18,754 nt of DNA from an uncultured Propionibacteriaceae bacterium (GTDB taxonomy: Bacteria > Actinomycetota > Actinomycetes > Propionibacteriales > Propionibacteriaceae), in NCBI GenBank assembly GCA_937988865.1, contig CALKHV010000013.1:1-18754 (forward strand), given 5' to 3'. The notes under the pieces are model-generated. The model did no database searches. It was given only the letters and a program-made list of their open reading frames with translations, and had not been told where the DNA came from. Numbering within the stretch: the first letter of the stretch is position 1; each line of letters opens with the position of its first letter. The position numbers were made by a program, and so were the translations under genes. Of the stretch, positions 6,984-14,876 are shown piece after piece.

Positions 6984-6989
6984 ACCCTA
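6984..6989 (-). promoter_or_regulatory. possible -10 box TAGGGT giving a leaderless start for the Moco half of the operon
   Basis: TAGGGT on the minus strand overlaps the narI stop codon and is followed by eight bases and then the DUF6457 ATG. The geometry matches the boxes before the genes at 29 and 17643. No clear -35 is seen. If real, Moco genes could be transcribed without the nar genes. Confidence 0.3.
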
Positions 6990-7736
6990 CCGCCTGCGTG
7001 CGCCGGTGGGGCTCTCCCAGGTTCCCTTCGGTGCGCGCGACCCGAGCGGTGCTCCGGGGGCCTCGCCGGCCGAACGGTAGACGATGTAGGGACGCGTGAA
7101 GTACCCGATCGGCGCGCTGAAGACGTGCACGAGGCGGGTGAAGGGCCACAGCGCGAACAGCAGGAAGGCGAGCACGGCGTGCAGCTGGAACTGGATCGGG
7201 GCGTTGGCGATGAGGTCGGGGTTGGGCTGGAGCCAGAAGATCTGGCGGAACCACACCGAGACGCTCTCGCGGTAGTTGAAGTGGTCGTTGGCTCCGATGG
7301 CGGTGCCGATGGTGTTCCACATGCCGAGGGCGATGGTGGTGCCGAGGAGGGCGTACATGAGCTTGTCGTTGCGCGTCGTGGCGCTGAAGACGGTGGCGTT
7401 CGTACGGCGGCGGTAGACGAGGATCGTCATGCCCGCCACGACGGCGACCCCGGCCGCGAGGCCGCCGACCACCGCGATCACGTGGTAGAGCTCCTGCGAG
7501 ATGCCGAAACCGTCCGTCCACTTCTTGGGGAGCAGCAGGCCCATGGCGTGGCCCAGGATGGCGAAGAGCGTCCCGAAGTGGAACAGGGGACTACCGATGC
7601 GCAGCAGTCGGCTCTCGTACAGCTGTGAGCTGCGGGTGGTCCATCCGAGCTTGTCGTAGCGGTATCGCCACAGGTGGCCGACGACGAAGACGGCCAGGCA
7701 GATGTAGGGGAGGATGACGAACGCGATGGTCTTCAT
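6987..7736 (-). CDS. narI: respiratory nitrate reductase gamma subunit NarI (cytochrome b)
   Basis: A 249-residue integral membrane di-haem cytochrome b that takes electrons from quinol and passes them to NarH. About five hydrophobic helices are visible: residues 4-20, 50-70, 85-107, 127-146 and 183-206. The haem-ligand histidines match the known set by position: His53 and His63 in helix 2, His186 and His204 in helix 5 (E. coli 56, 66, 187, 205). The C-terminal tail is arginine-rich and cytoplasmic. ATG 7736 overlaps the narJ stop (ATGA). It ends 11 bases before the DUF6457 gene. Full length with all four ligands. Confidence 0.96.
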   Translation of the reverse strand: MKTIAFVILPYICLAVFVVGHLWRYRYDKLGWTTRSSQLYESRLLRIGSPLFHFGTLFAILGHAMGLLLPKKWTDGFGISQELYHVIAVVGGLAAGVAVVAGMTILVYRRRTNATVFSATTRNDKLMYALLGTTIALGMWNTIGTAIGANDHFNYRESVSVWFRQIFWLQPNPDLIANAPIQFQLHAVLAFLLFALWPFTRLVHVFSAPIGYFTRPYIVYRSAGEAPGAPLGSRAPKGTWESPTGARRR

Positions 7737-8479
7737 GAGCGTGCTCCTGCGGTGGCGGACGAACCTTGCGGCATGCCGAGGTAGACCAGCGACTCGGCCT
7801 CGGCTTCGGGGTGCGGGTTGAGCCGTGGGTCGAGGGCGTAGGCGTCCATGCCGACGTCCTCGTTGGGTGGTCCCTGCTCGATCAGCCGGGCCACCGCCGT
7901 GGCCTGGTCGCCTTCGAGCGCGGGGAGGGTCGCGACGAGCGCGTGCATCGCGTCCGCCCAGGGCGAGTGGCGGTCGTCGAGGGCCAGGCGCAGCACCTCG
8001 ATGCTCGCCCTGTGCGAGGTCAGGAGCTTCCAGGCGATGTCGAGATCGCCCAGTGCGCCGAACTCGAGCAGGACGCACAGGTGGTCGGGCAGCTCGTCCT
8101 CGGTGACCTCGAGGCCGCCCCGGCGGTAGGCCTGCTTGAACTGCACGAGGGCGATCCCGCGCTTGCGGGTGTCACCGTGCACGAAGTAGGTGAGGTGCAG
8201 CGCGCAGCGTCGGGTGTGGTCGAACGTGTCGACGTACGCGATGCGGGTCTGCTCCGCGTCCGAGTTCTCGAGGTGGTCGATCAACCGGACGAGGGGGTCT
8301 CGCACCCCGGCGGGCAGCGGGGCCACCGCGCCGCGGATCAGCGGCAACTGGTCGCGCAACTCGTCGGAGGGGTACCCGAGCAGCAGGGAGACGGCCTGCC
8401 AGGCCGTCCGGGTCTGGTGCTCGGGCAGGGTCGGACGCGCTGCCGCCTTCCCGCGCGCACCCAACAGACGTTCGAGCAT
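7733..8479 (-). CDS. narJ: nitrate reductase assembly chaperone NarJ
   Basis: A 248-residue cytoplasmic chaperone of the TorD/DmsD-like NarJ family; it binds apo-NarG, needed for cofactor insertion and membrane docking, and is not part of the final enzyme. Seen: WQAVSLLLGYPSDELRDQLP near the N-terminus, YVDTFDHTRRCALHLTYFVHGDTRKRG (about 102-128), which is the most conserved block, and LPDHLCVLLEFGAL. The C-terminal third is acidic and variable. ATG 8479 overlaps the narH TGA by one base (TGATG); upstream in-frame codons lie inside narH and are not used. Confidence 0.94.
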   Translation of the reverse strand: MLERLLGARGKAAARPTLPEHQTRTAWQAVSLLLGYPSDELRDQLPLIRGAVAPLPAGVRDPLVRLIDHLENSDAEQTRIAYVDTFDHTRRCALHLTYFVHGDTRKRGIALVQFKQAYRRGGLEVTEDELPDHLCVLLEFGALGDLDIAWKLLTSHRASIEVLRLALDDRHSPWADAMHALVATLPALEGDQATAVARLIEQGPPNEDVGMDAYALDPRLNPHPEAEAESLVYLGMPQGSSATAGARS

Positions 8480-10095
8480 CACGCCCCCCCGGTGCCACCG
8501 GGCAGCCCACGGCCGTCCCAGTCGCGGTAGTCGGCGAAGCCGGGTGCCTCGGAGGTCGAATCTGCCTCGAAGCGGGCCTTCGCCTCGGCCCTGGTCTGGA
8601 TGGCCACCGGCACGGGCCCGCCCGAGCCGCTGCCGAAGAGGCCGGATGATCCCTCGCCGACCGGGCACTCGGTGGCCAGTTCCTCCAGCGCGTGCGCCTG
8701 CTCGGTGTGGGTCGTGGGGATGACGTACCGCTCGTCGTACTTGGCGATGGCGAGCAGGCGGAACATCTCGTACATCTCCGCGCCGTCCATGCCAACGGCT
8801 GCGGCGATCTCTTCGTTGCCCTCGCGTCCGAGGTTGATGTCGCGCATGTAGGCGCGCATCGCGGCCATCTTGTCGAGGACGCGACGCACCGGCGCGACCT
8901 CACCGGCCGTGAACAGGTTGGCGAGGTACTCGATCGGGATGCGGAGCGAGTCGATGGCCCCGAACAGGTTCCCGGCGTCCTCGGCGTCGTGACCCGTCCT
9001 CGACAGGGCGTCCACGATGGGGGAGAGCGGCGGGATGTACCAGACCATCGGCATCGTCCGGTATTCCGGGTGCAGGGGCAGGGCCAGCTTGTAGTCCATG
9101 ATCAGGCGACGCACGGGCGACTTCTTGGCGGCCTCGATCCAGTCGATCGGGATGCCCTGGCGCTCGGCCTCGCGCTGCACCTCGGGATCGAACGGGTCGA
9201 GGAAGACCCCGCGCTGGGCCTCGTAGAGCCCGGTCGTGTCCTTCGTGGACGCAGCCGCCAGCACCGCGTCCGCGTCGTACAACATGAGGCCGATGTAGCG
9301 CAGGCGTCCGACGCAGGTCTCGGAGCACACCGTCGGGATGCCCACCTCGATGCGCGGGTAGCAGAAGGTGCACTTCTCGGCCTTGCCGGTCTTGTGGTTG
9401 AAGTAGATCTTCTTGTACGGGCAGCCCGAGATGCACATGCGCCAGCCGCGGCAGCGGTTCTGGTCGACCAGCACGATGCCGTCCTCGGTGCGCTTGTAGA
9501 TGGCACCCGACGGGCAGGACGCGACGCAACTGGGGTTGAGGCAGTGTTCGCAGATGCGGGGCAGGTAGAACATGAAGGTCTGCTCGAACTCGAACTTGAC
9601 CTTGTCCTCGATGCCCTTGAGCATCACGTCGTCCTTGCCGGTGACGTGCGTGCCGCCGAGGTCGTCGTCCCAGTTCGAACCCCACTTGATGCTCATCGAC
9701 TTGCCTGTCAGCAACGACTTCGGCTGCGCGACGGGGAAGTTCTTCTGGGCGGGGGCGTTGAGCAGGGTCTCGTAGTCGTAGGTCCACGGCTCGTAGTAGT
9801 CCTGGATTCCGGGCATCTTCGGGTTCGAGAAGATGTTGAGGAGCTTTTGGAAGCGTCCCCCCGCCTTGAGCTTGAGGTGGCCGGTGCGGTTGAGTTCCCA
9901 GCCGCCCTTCCACTGCTCCTGGTCTTCGTAGCGGCGCGGGTAACCGAGCCCCGGACGTGTCTCGACGTTGTTGAACCACACGTACTCAAGGCCGGTCCGG
10001 TTGGTCCAGGCCTGCTTGCACGTGACCGTGCAGGTGTGGCAGCCGATGCACTTGTCGAGGTTCATGACCATCGCCATTTGTGCCATGACGCGCAT
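8479..10095 (-). CDS. narH: respiratory nitrate reductase beta subunit NarH (Fe-S)
   Basis: A 538-residue electron-transfer subunit linking NarI haems to NarG. Four cluster-binding motifs are complete: CIGCHTCTVTC (Cys16, 19, 22, 26), CEHCLNPSCVASC (182-194), CRGWRMCISGC (215-225), and KCTFCYP plus CSETC (242-261). Trp218 in place of a cysteine is the known NarH feature that makes one cluster 3Fe-4S. No signal peptide; cytoplasmic and membrane-anchored through NarI. The start ATG 10095 has GAAAGGA about eight bases upstream; Met4 is a possible alternative. It starts 17 bases after narG. Length is slightly above E. coli NarH (512). Confidence 0.97.
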   Translation of the reverse strand: MRVMAQMAMVMNLDKCIGCHTCTVTCKQAWTNRTGLEYVWFNNVETRPGLGYPRRYEDQEQWKGGWELNRTGHLKLKAGGRFQKLLNIFSNPKMPGIQDYYEPWTYDYETLLNAPAQKNFPVAQPKSLLTGKSMSIKWGSNWDDDLGGTHVTGKDDVMLKGIEDKVKFEFEQTFMFYLPRICEHCLNPSCVASCPSGAIYKRTEDGIVLVDQNRCRGWRMCISGCPYKKIYFNHKTGKAEKCTFCYPRIEVGIPTVCSETCVGRLRYIGLMLYDADAVLAAASTKDTTGLYEAQRGVFLDPFDPEVQREAERQGIPIDWIEAAKKSPVRRLIMDYKLALPLHPEYRTMPMVWYIPPLSPIVDALSRTGHDAEDAGNLFGAIDSLRIPIEYLANLFTAGEVAPVRRVLDKMAAMRAYMRDINLGREGNEEIAAAVGMDGAEMYEMFRLLAIAKYDERYVIPTTHTEQAHALEELATECPVGEGSSGLFGSGSGGPVPVAIQTRAEAKARFEADSTSEAPGFADYRDWDGRGLPGGTGGA

Positions 10096-10112
10096 GGTGA
10101 GTGTCCTTTCGC

Positions 10113-13100
10113 TCAGTACTCGACGTCTTGGGAACGCTTGCGGATCATCGTGACTTCATCGCGGTTGTTGCCCGTGGGGCCGATGTAGTTGAAGGCGTAC
10201 GCGAGTTGCGCGTACCCGCCGACGATGTGGGTGGGTTTGATCAGGATGCGTGTCATCGAGTTGTGGATGCCGCCGCGCCGACCGTTGGTGTCGGTCAGCG
10301 GCACGTTCACGAGCCTGTCCTGCGCGTGGTACATGTACACGGTCCCCTCGGGCATGCGGTGCGACACGATCGCTCGCGCCGACACCACGCCGTTGCGGTT
10401 CACCAACTCGACCCAGTCGTTGTCGGCGATGCCCACCTTGTCGGCGTCCTGCACGCTCATCCAGACCTGCTGGCCGCCGCGTGACAGGTTCTGCATGAAC
10501 CAGTTGTCCTGGTACTGGCTGTGGATCGCCCACTTGAAGTGGGGCGTCAGGTAGCGGACGCTCACTCCCAGCTCGTTCGTCTGGCCCAGCGGGGTCTCGG
10601 CGAACAGGCTGCTCATGTGCAGCGGACCCCGGTACGTCGGCATGGTCTCGCCGACCGCCTGCATCCAGTCGTGGTCGAGGTAGAAGTGCATGCGTCCGGT
10701 GAGGGTGTGCCACGGCTTCATGCGCTCGACGTTGATGGTGAACGCCGAGTACCGGCGTCCGCCCGACTCCGAGCCCGACCACTCGGGCGACGTGATGACC
10801 GGGGTCGGCTGGGCGACGATGTCGGCGAAGGTGATCATCTTGCCCTCGTGCTCGGCCGACAGGTCGTGCAACATGATGCCGGTGCGCTTCTCGAGCTGCT
10901 TGAAGCCCTGCGTCGCCACGTGCCCGTTCGTCGTCCCCGCGATGCCCATGATCGCCTCGGCCACGTTGATGCCGTTGTCGAGCTTCGGACGCCCGTCGGC
11001 GATGCCGCCGTGCCGCACGCCGTTCTTGTGCTTCAGGTACTCGACAGTGCGTCCCTCCTCGAAGGTGACGCCCTTCGTGGTGGCGCCCAGCTTGTCGAGC
11101 AGGGGGCCGATGGCGCCGTACTTGGCGCCGATAGCCGTGTAGTCGCGCTCGACGGCCACGATCTTCGGCATCGTCACGCCCGGGATGGGCTCGACCTCGC
11201 CGGTCTTCCAGTCCTTCACGATGCCGTGGACCGTCGCCATGGCCTCAGGGGTGTCGTGGGCGATGGGCCCGGCGACGATGTCGGTCCGCGTCCCCAGATG
11301 GGTGACGGCGAACTCCGAGAGCTTGTCGGCGAGGAGCTGGAAGGTCTCCCAGTCGGTCTTGGCCTGCCACGGCGGGTTGATGGCCGGCGTGAACGGGTGG
11401 ATGAACGGGTGCATGTCGGTCGTGTTGATGTCGTGCTTCTCGTACCAGGTGGCAGCGGGAAGGATGACGTCCGACATGAGGGTCGAGCTCGTCATGCGGA
11501 AGTCGAGGGTGAGGACGAGGTCGAGCTTGCCCTCAGGGGCCTTCTCGCGCCACGTCATCTCCTTGGGACGCAGGTGCTCCGGCGCCTCCTCCGCGGTCAC
11601 GGCGTGGTCGGTCCCCAGCAGGTGACGCAGGAAGTACTCGTCACCCTTCGCGGAGTTGCCGAACAGGTTGGCACGCCACAGTGTGAGGGCGCGGGGCCAG
11701 TTCTCCTCGGCGTCCGGGTCTTCGACAGCGAACTTCAGGGTGCCGTCCTTGAGGGACTTGACCACGTAGGGGCCGGGTGCCATGCCCGCAGCCTTCGCGT
11801 CATCGGCCAGCGTCAACGGGCTGCGGTCGAACTGCGGGAAGCTCGGCATCCAGCCCTGGCGTGCGGACTGCACGAACAGGTCGGCCGTCGTCTTGCCCTC
11901 GAACGCGTTGTTGCCCAGGTCCTTCGCCGACAGCACGTTGGCGTCGTAGGTGTCATAGCGGTACTGGTCGGTGTTGATGTACCAGTAGCCGGTCTGGATC
12001 ATCTGGCGCGGGGGACGCTGCCAGTCGAGGGCGAAGGCCATCTGGGCCCAGCCCGTGATCGGACGCGCCTTCTCCTGGCCGACGTAGTGCGCCCAGCCGC
12101 CGCCGTTGCGTCCCTGGCAACCGCAGAGGTTGGTGAGGGTCAGCATCGTTCGGTAGATGACGTCGGAGTGGTACCAGTGGTTCGTCCCGGCACCCATGAG
12201 GATCATCGAGCGACCCTGCGTGTCGACAGCGTTCTGGGCGAACTCGCGGGCGATGCGCGTGACCTGTTCGGCCGAGACGTTGGTGATCGCCTCCTGCCAG
12301 GCCGGCGTGTAGGGCACCGACTCGTCGTCCAGGCCGGACGCCCAGACACCCGGCAGGCCCGGGCGTCCGACGCCGTACTGCGCGAGCAGCAGGTCGAACA
12401 CTGTCGTGACGACCCGGTCACCCACGCGACGCACGGGGACGCCACGATGGATCGCCGCCACCTGGTCGTCAGGGGTGTCGAAGCGGGTGAGCACGAGTTC
12501 GACGGTCTCGGCGTCCTCGCCGTAGAGGGTGAGGGCCGGGTCGAGGTCACCCAGTTCCAGGTTCCACTTGCCCATGCCTTCGTCGCCGAAGCGGTGCCCG
12601 AGGGTGCCGTTGGGGATCGCGGGAGCGTTGGTGACGCGGTCCCACATCGCCGGCTTGAACATGGCGTTCTCGGAGTCCTGCTGTGGCCCCTCGAAGTCGC
12701 CGGCCACCAGGTTCTTGCCGGGCTTCCACGTGCCGTCGGGCTGTTGCTCGAGGGCGATCAGGAAGGGCAGGTCGGTGTAGTGGCGGTTGTAGTGCGTGAA
12801 GTAGTCGACCTCCTTGTCGACGAAGAATTCCTTGAGCACGACGTGCCCCATGGCCATGCCGAGGGCGGCGTCCGTCCCGGGAGCGACGGGCAGCCACTCG
12901 TCTGCGAACTTCACGTTCTCGGCGTAGTCGGGGCTCATCACGACGACCTTCTGGCCGCGGTAGCGGGCCTCGGTCATCCAGTGGGCGTCCGGGGTGCGTG
13001 TCAGTGGGACGTTGCTGCCCCACATGATGAGGTAGCCGGCGTCCCACCAGTCACCTGACTCGGGGACGTCCGTCTGGTCGCCGAAGACCTGCGGGCTGGC

Positions 13101-13826
13101 GACCGGAAGGTCGGCGTACCAGTCGTAGAAGCTGAGCATGGCGCCGCCGATGAGACTGGTGTACCGGGCGCCGGAGGCGTGGGAGACCATCGACATGGCC
13201 GGGATGGGCGAGAAGCCGGCGATCCGGTCGGGGCCCCAGCGCTTGATCGTGTAGGTGTGGGCGGCGGCGACCAGTTCGACGGCCTCGTCCCAACTGGCGC
13301 GCACGAGACCGCCCTTGCCACGGGCGCTCTTGTACCGCTTCGCCTTCTCGGGATCCTGCACGATGGACGCCCAGGCGAGCACCGGGTCGCCGTAGGTGGC
13401 CTTCGCCTCGCGGTACATGTCGAGCAGGACGCCACGCAGGTACGGGTAGCGCACGCGGGTCGGTGAGTAGGTGTACCACGAGAAGGCCGCGCCGCGCGGG
13501 CAGCCGCGCGGTTCGTACTCGGGCTTGTCAGGGCCCACCGACGGGTAGTCGGTCTGCTGGGCCTCCCACGTGATGATCCCGTCCTTGACGTAGACCTTCC
13601 ACGAGCACGAGCCGGTGCAGTTGACGCCGTGGGTGGAGCGAACCACCTTGTCGTAGGCCCAACGGTCACGGTAGAACCAGTCCGCGCGTCCGCCCGTGTT
13701 GTAGATCGAGCGCATGTCGCCGCTGACCTCGGCCTTCGTGAAGAATCGCCGGGTGCTGACGAGTGCGTTCTCGATCGGACCGTCCAGTCCAACGGGGTCA
13801 GTCGCCCGACGCTGGGTGTCCGTCAT
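10113..13826 (-). CDS. narG: respiratory nitrate reductase alpha subunit NarG (Mo-bis-MGD)
   Basis: The 1237-residue catalytic subunit, which reduces nitrate to nitrite on the cytoplasmic face. The FS0 cluster motif HGVNCTGSCSW gives His66, Cys70, Cys74, with Cys109 as fourth ligand (RGCPRGAAFSW). QTDVPESGDW carries Asp253, corresponding to the Asp that ligates molybdenum in NarG. NNRDEVT near the end and QNDWVEL-like pterin-binding segments complete the MoCo fold. A twin-arginine remnant (STRRFF) has no hydrophobic stretch after it, as in other cytoplasmic NarG. ATG 13826 is chosen for its perfect Shine-Dalgarno; a 42-residue upstream extension would lie in the regulator gene. Its start overlaps the regulator 3' end by 29 bases. 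Confidence 0.97.
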   Translation of the reverse strand: MTDTQRRATDPVGLDGPIENALVSTRRFFTKAEVSGDMRSIYNTGGRADWFYRDRWAYDKVVRSTHGVNCTGSCSWKVYVKDGIITWEAQQTDYPSVGPDKPEYEPRGCPRGAAFSWYTYSPTRVRYPYLRGVLLDMYREAKATYGDPVLAWASIVQDPEKAKRYKSARGKGGLVRASWDEAVELVAAAHTYTIKRWGPDRIAGFSPIPAMSMVSHASGARYTSLIGGAMLSFYDWYADLPVASPQVFGDQTDVPESGDWWDAGYLIMWGSNVPLTRTPDAHWMTEARYRGQKVVVMSPDYAENVKFADEWLPVAPGTDAALGMAMGHVVLKEFFVDKEVDYFTHYNRHYTDLPFLIALEQQPDGTWKPGKNLVAGDFEGPQQDSENAMFKPAMWDRVTNAPAIPNGTLGHRFGDEGMGKWNLELGDLDPALTLYGEDAETVELVLTRFDTPDDQVAAIHRGVPVRRVGDRVVTTVFDLLLAQYGVGRPGLPGVWASGLDDESVPYTPAWQEAITNVSAEQVTRIAREFAQNAVDTQGRSMILMGAGTNHWYHSDVIYRTMLTLTNLCGCQGRNGGGWAHYVGQEKARPITGWAQMAFALDWQRPPRQMIQTGYWYINTDQYRYDTYDANVLSAKDLGNNAFEGKTTADLFVQSARQGWMPSFPQFDRSPLTLADDAKAAGMAPGPYVVKSLKDGTLKFAVEDPDAEENWPRALTLWRANLFGNSAKGDEYFLRHLLGTDHAVTAEEAPEHLRPKEMTWREKAPEGKLDLVLTLDFRMTSSTLMSDVILPAATWYEKHDINTTDMHPFIHPFTPAINPPWQAKTDWETFQLLADKLSEFAVTHLGTRTDIVAGPIAHDTPEAMATVHGIVKDWKTGEVEPIPGVTMPKIVAVERDYTAIGAKYGAIGPLLDKLGATTKGVTFEEGRTVEYLKHKNGVRHGGIADGRPKLDNGINVAEAIMGIAGTTNGHVATQGFKQLEKRTGIMLHDLSAEHEGKMITFADIVAQPTPVITSPEWSGSESGGRRYSAFTINVERMKPWHTLTGRMHFYLDHDWMQAVGETMPTYRGPLHMSSLFAETPLGQTNELGVSVRYLTPHFKWAIHSQYQDNWFMQNLSRGGQQVWMSVQDADKVGIADNDWVELVNRNGVVSARAIVSHRMPEGTVYMYHAQDRLVNVPLTDTNGRRGGIHNSMTRILIKPTHIVGGYAQLAYAFNYIGPTGNNRDEVTMIRKRSQDVEY

Positions 13827-14583
13827 GGTTTCCTCCTTGGGCAGCAAATTCGGTGCGGGTGGTGATCCGTGCCAGGCACAGGTGCGGTTCGACGAACGGG
13901 ACGAGGCGGACCTCTGCGTCCGTCTCCCCCAGTAGTTCGAGTGTGCCCTCAATCAGGCCTCGATGGACCCCGCACGCGACAGCGGGGTTGTCGAGGGCCA
14001 GTTCGCGCATGGGGCAGTGGCCGAGGGCCAGTTCGGCGGTGTGTCCGCCGTCGGTGGTGTGGACGCTGGGTGCGTACCGCCAGCGCAGCAGCACGTCGAT
14101 GAGGACGCCGATGGTCGCGAGCCAGGCGCCCGGCGTGCGGGCCGGCGTCCGGGGGACGCCCGGGTCGACGATCTCGGACGCGTGGCGCAGGACCCAGATC
14201 CGTCCGGCCTCCTCCGCGTTGACGGGTGGGTCGACCAACATGCCGTCGGCGAGGATCTCGGCCAGCATGCGGTAGGCGTCCGGTGACGTGACCTCGGTGA
14301 GGGTGCCCGGGTGGACGCTGTAGTAACGGCGGGGGCGTCCCACGCCTGCGCGTTCGTCGCGGGGGACGAGGAGCCCCCCTGCGACGAGCTGGTCGACGTG
14401 GAAGCGGATCGTGGTGACGTGCAGACCGAGGCGGCGTCCGAGGTCGCTCGCGCGGAGCCCCTCGGCGCGGGTGTGGCGCTCGGTCGGGGTGGCGACGAGG
14501 GGCAGGTTGGCGAGGGTGTCGACGATGTCGCGACGAACCGGGGACGCGAGCAGGGCGACTGCTGCGCCGGGCTCGGCGGTCAT
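13798..14583 (-). CDS. winged-helix regulator with three-cysteine (Fe-S type) domain, first gene of the nar operon
   Basis: A 261-residue regulator. Residues about 12-95 form an ArsR/SufR-like winged helix (ASPVRRDIVDTLANLPL, then LGLHVTTIRFHVDQLVAGG as recognition helix, then a wing VGRPRRYYSV). The C-terminal part has Cys190 (HCPMREL), Cys204 (ACGVHRGLIEG) and Cys236 (EPHLCLARI), nearly the same spacing as in the regulator at 29-715. Three cysteines in this context suggest an Fe-S cluster and redox, oxygen or NO sensing; that is inference. ATG 14583 has only a weak AGGGGG ribosome site, so it may be translated at low level. Its 3' end overlaps narG, implying co-transcription and probable autoregulation. 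A nar-specific regulator is the likeliest role. Confidence 0.8.
   Translation of the reverse strand: MTAEPGAAVALLASPVRRDIVDTLANLPLVATPTERHTRAEGLRASDLGRRLGLHVTTIRFHVDQLVAGGLLVPRDERAGVGRPRRYYSVHPGTLTEVTSPDAYRMLAEILADGMLVDPPVNAEEAGRIWVLRHASEIVDPGVPRTPARTPGAWLATIGVLIDVLLRWRYAPSVHTTDGGHTAELALGHCPMRELALDNPAVACGVHRGLIEGTLELLGETDAEVRLVPFVEPHLCLARITTRTEFAAQGGNHDGHPASGD
13832..13838 (-). promoter_or_regulatory. Shine-Dalgarno AAGGAGG of narG, inside the regulator gene
   Basis: A perfect AAGGAGG five bases before the narG ATG. It lies in the coding sequence of the upstream regulator (encoding Gln-Gly-Gly near its C-terminus), so regulator and narG must share an mRNA or narG needs a promoter inside the regulator gene. 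Confidence 0.85.
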
Positions 14584-14631
14584 GGGGCCCCCTGGGTGAC
14601 GTGGACACGGGCGTGAAGACGATCTGCCAGC

Positions 14632-14637
14632 ACCATA
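14632..14637 (-). promoter_or_regulatory. candidate -10 box TATGGT for the regulator-nar operon
   Basis: On the minus strand TATGGT sits in an AT-rich patch (14632-14662) about 50 bases before the regulator ATG, preceded by GTTATA. The box matches TANNNT well. The -35 at 17 bases (GATATT) is poor, which would fit a promoter needing an activator. An imperfect inverted repeat (14646-14661) overlaps that -35 position. Confidence 0.4.
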
Positions 14638-14645
14638 TAACGGAA

Positions 14646-14661
14646 GGATCTGTGAATATCC
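14646..14661. promoter_or_regulatory. imperfect inverted repeat, possible operator
   Basis: GGAT-n8-ATCC with two further symmetric positions (T/A), including a TGTGA half at 14651-14655 resembling a CRP/FNR-type half-site. It overlaps the -35 position of the predicted nar promoter. No second TCACA half-site is present, so identity of the binding protein is open. Confidence 0.3.
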
Positions 14662-14693
14662 AGACCGTGGCAGATTCTCCTGAGCCTCGACCT

Positions 14694-14730
14694 CTGCCTG
14701 ATTGTGAAGGGCCTCGCAGCTGCCTGATTG
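14694..14730 (+). repeat. 11-base direct repeat CTGCCTGATTG in the divergent control region
   Basis: CTGCCTGATTG occurs perfectly at 14694-14704 and 14720-14730, 26 bases apart, about two and a half DNA turns. It lies between the divergent regulator/nar promoter and narK, where operator pairs are expected. Which protein would bind is unknown. Confidence 0.55.
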
Positions 14731-14835
14731 AGCGTAAAGCCTTGACCTTGAAGGATCCGGGACGCCACGCGCTCGCGTCCTTGTCGTACCCGCCACGCGC
14801 GACCGGTCCGCAGTGTAGGCTCAGCCGCGGCAAGT

Positions 14836-14864
14836 TTGACGGAGACCTCTCCGCTATTTACCTT
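14836..14864 (+). promoter_or_regulatory. candidate sigma70-type promoter for narK genes
   Basis: TTGACG (14836-14841), exactly 17 bases, then TACCTT (14859-14864). This is a good vegetative promoter match. The predicted start near 14871 would leave only about six bases before the ATG and would cut into the Shine-Dalgarno GAAGG (14866-14870). Another TAGGCT box at 14816-14821 would leave a longer leader. Confidence 0.4.
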
Positions 14865-14876
14865 CGAAGGGGAATC

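Noticed and set aside
6976..7012. Moco riboswitch before the DUF6457/moe genes
   Set aside because: Only 11 bases separate narI from the next gene, too short for such an element, and no matching helices were found there or before mogA.
8692..10188. 498-residue plus-strand frame opposite narH
   Set aside because: Shadow of narH, which has all its cluster cysteines; low-complexity Val/Gly/Arg composition.
10521..13058. 845-residue open frame on the plus strand opposite narG
   Set aside because: It is the antisense shadow of narG. It has no family features or ribosome site, and long antisense frames are usual in GC-rich genes.
13720..13826. Twin-arginine export signal on NarG
   Set aside because: STRRFF is present but no hydrophobic segment follows; it is the known vestigial motif of cytoplasmic NarG.
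14646..14661. FNR or CRP box
   Set aside because: Only one half (TGTGA) matches; the second half-site is missing, so I record an inverted repeat without naming a binding protein.
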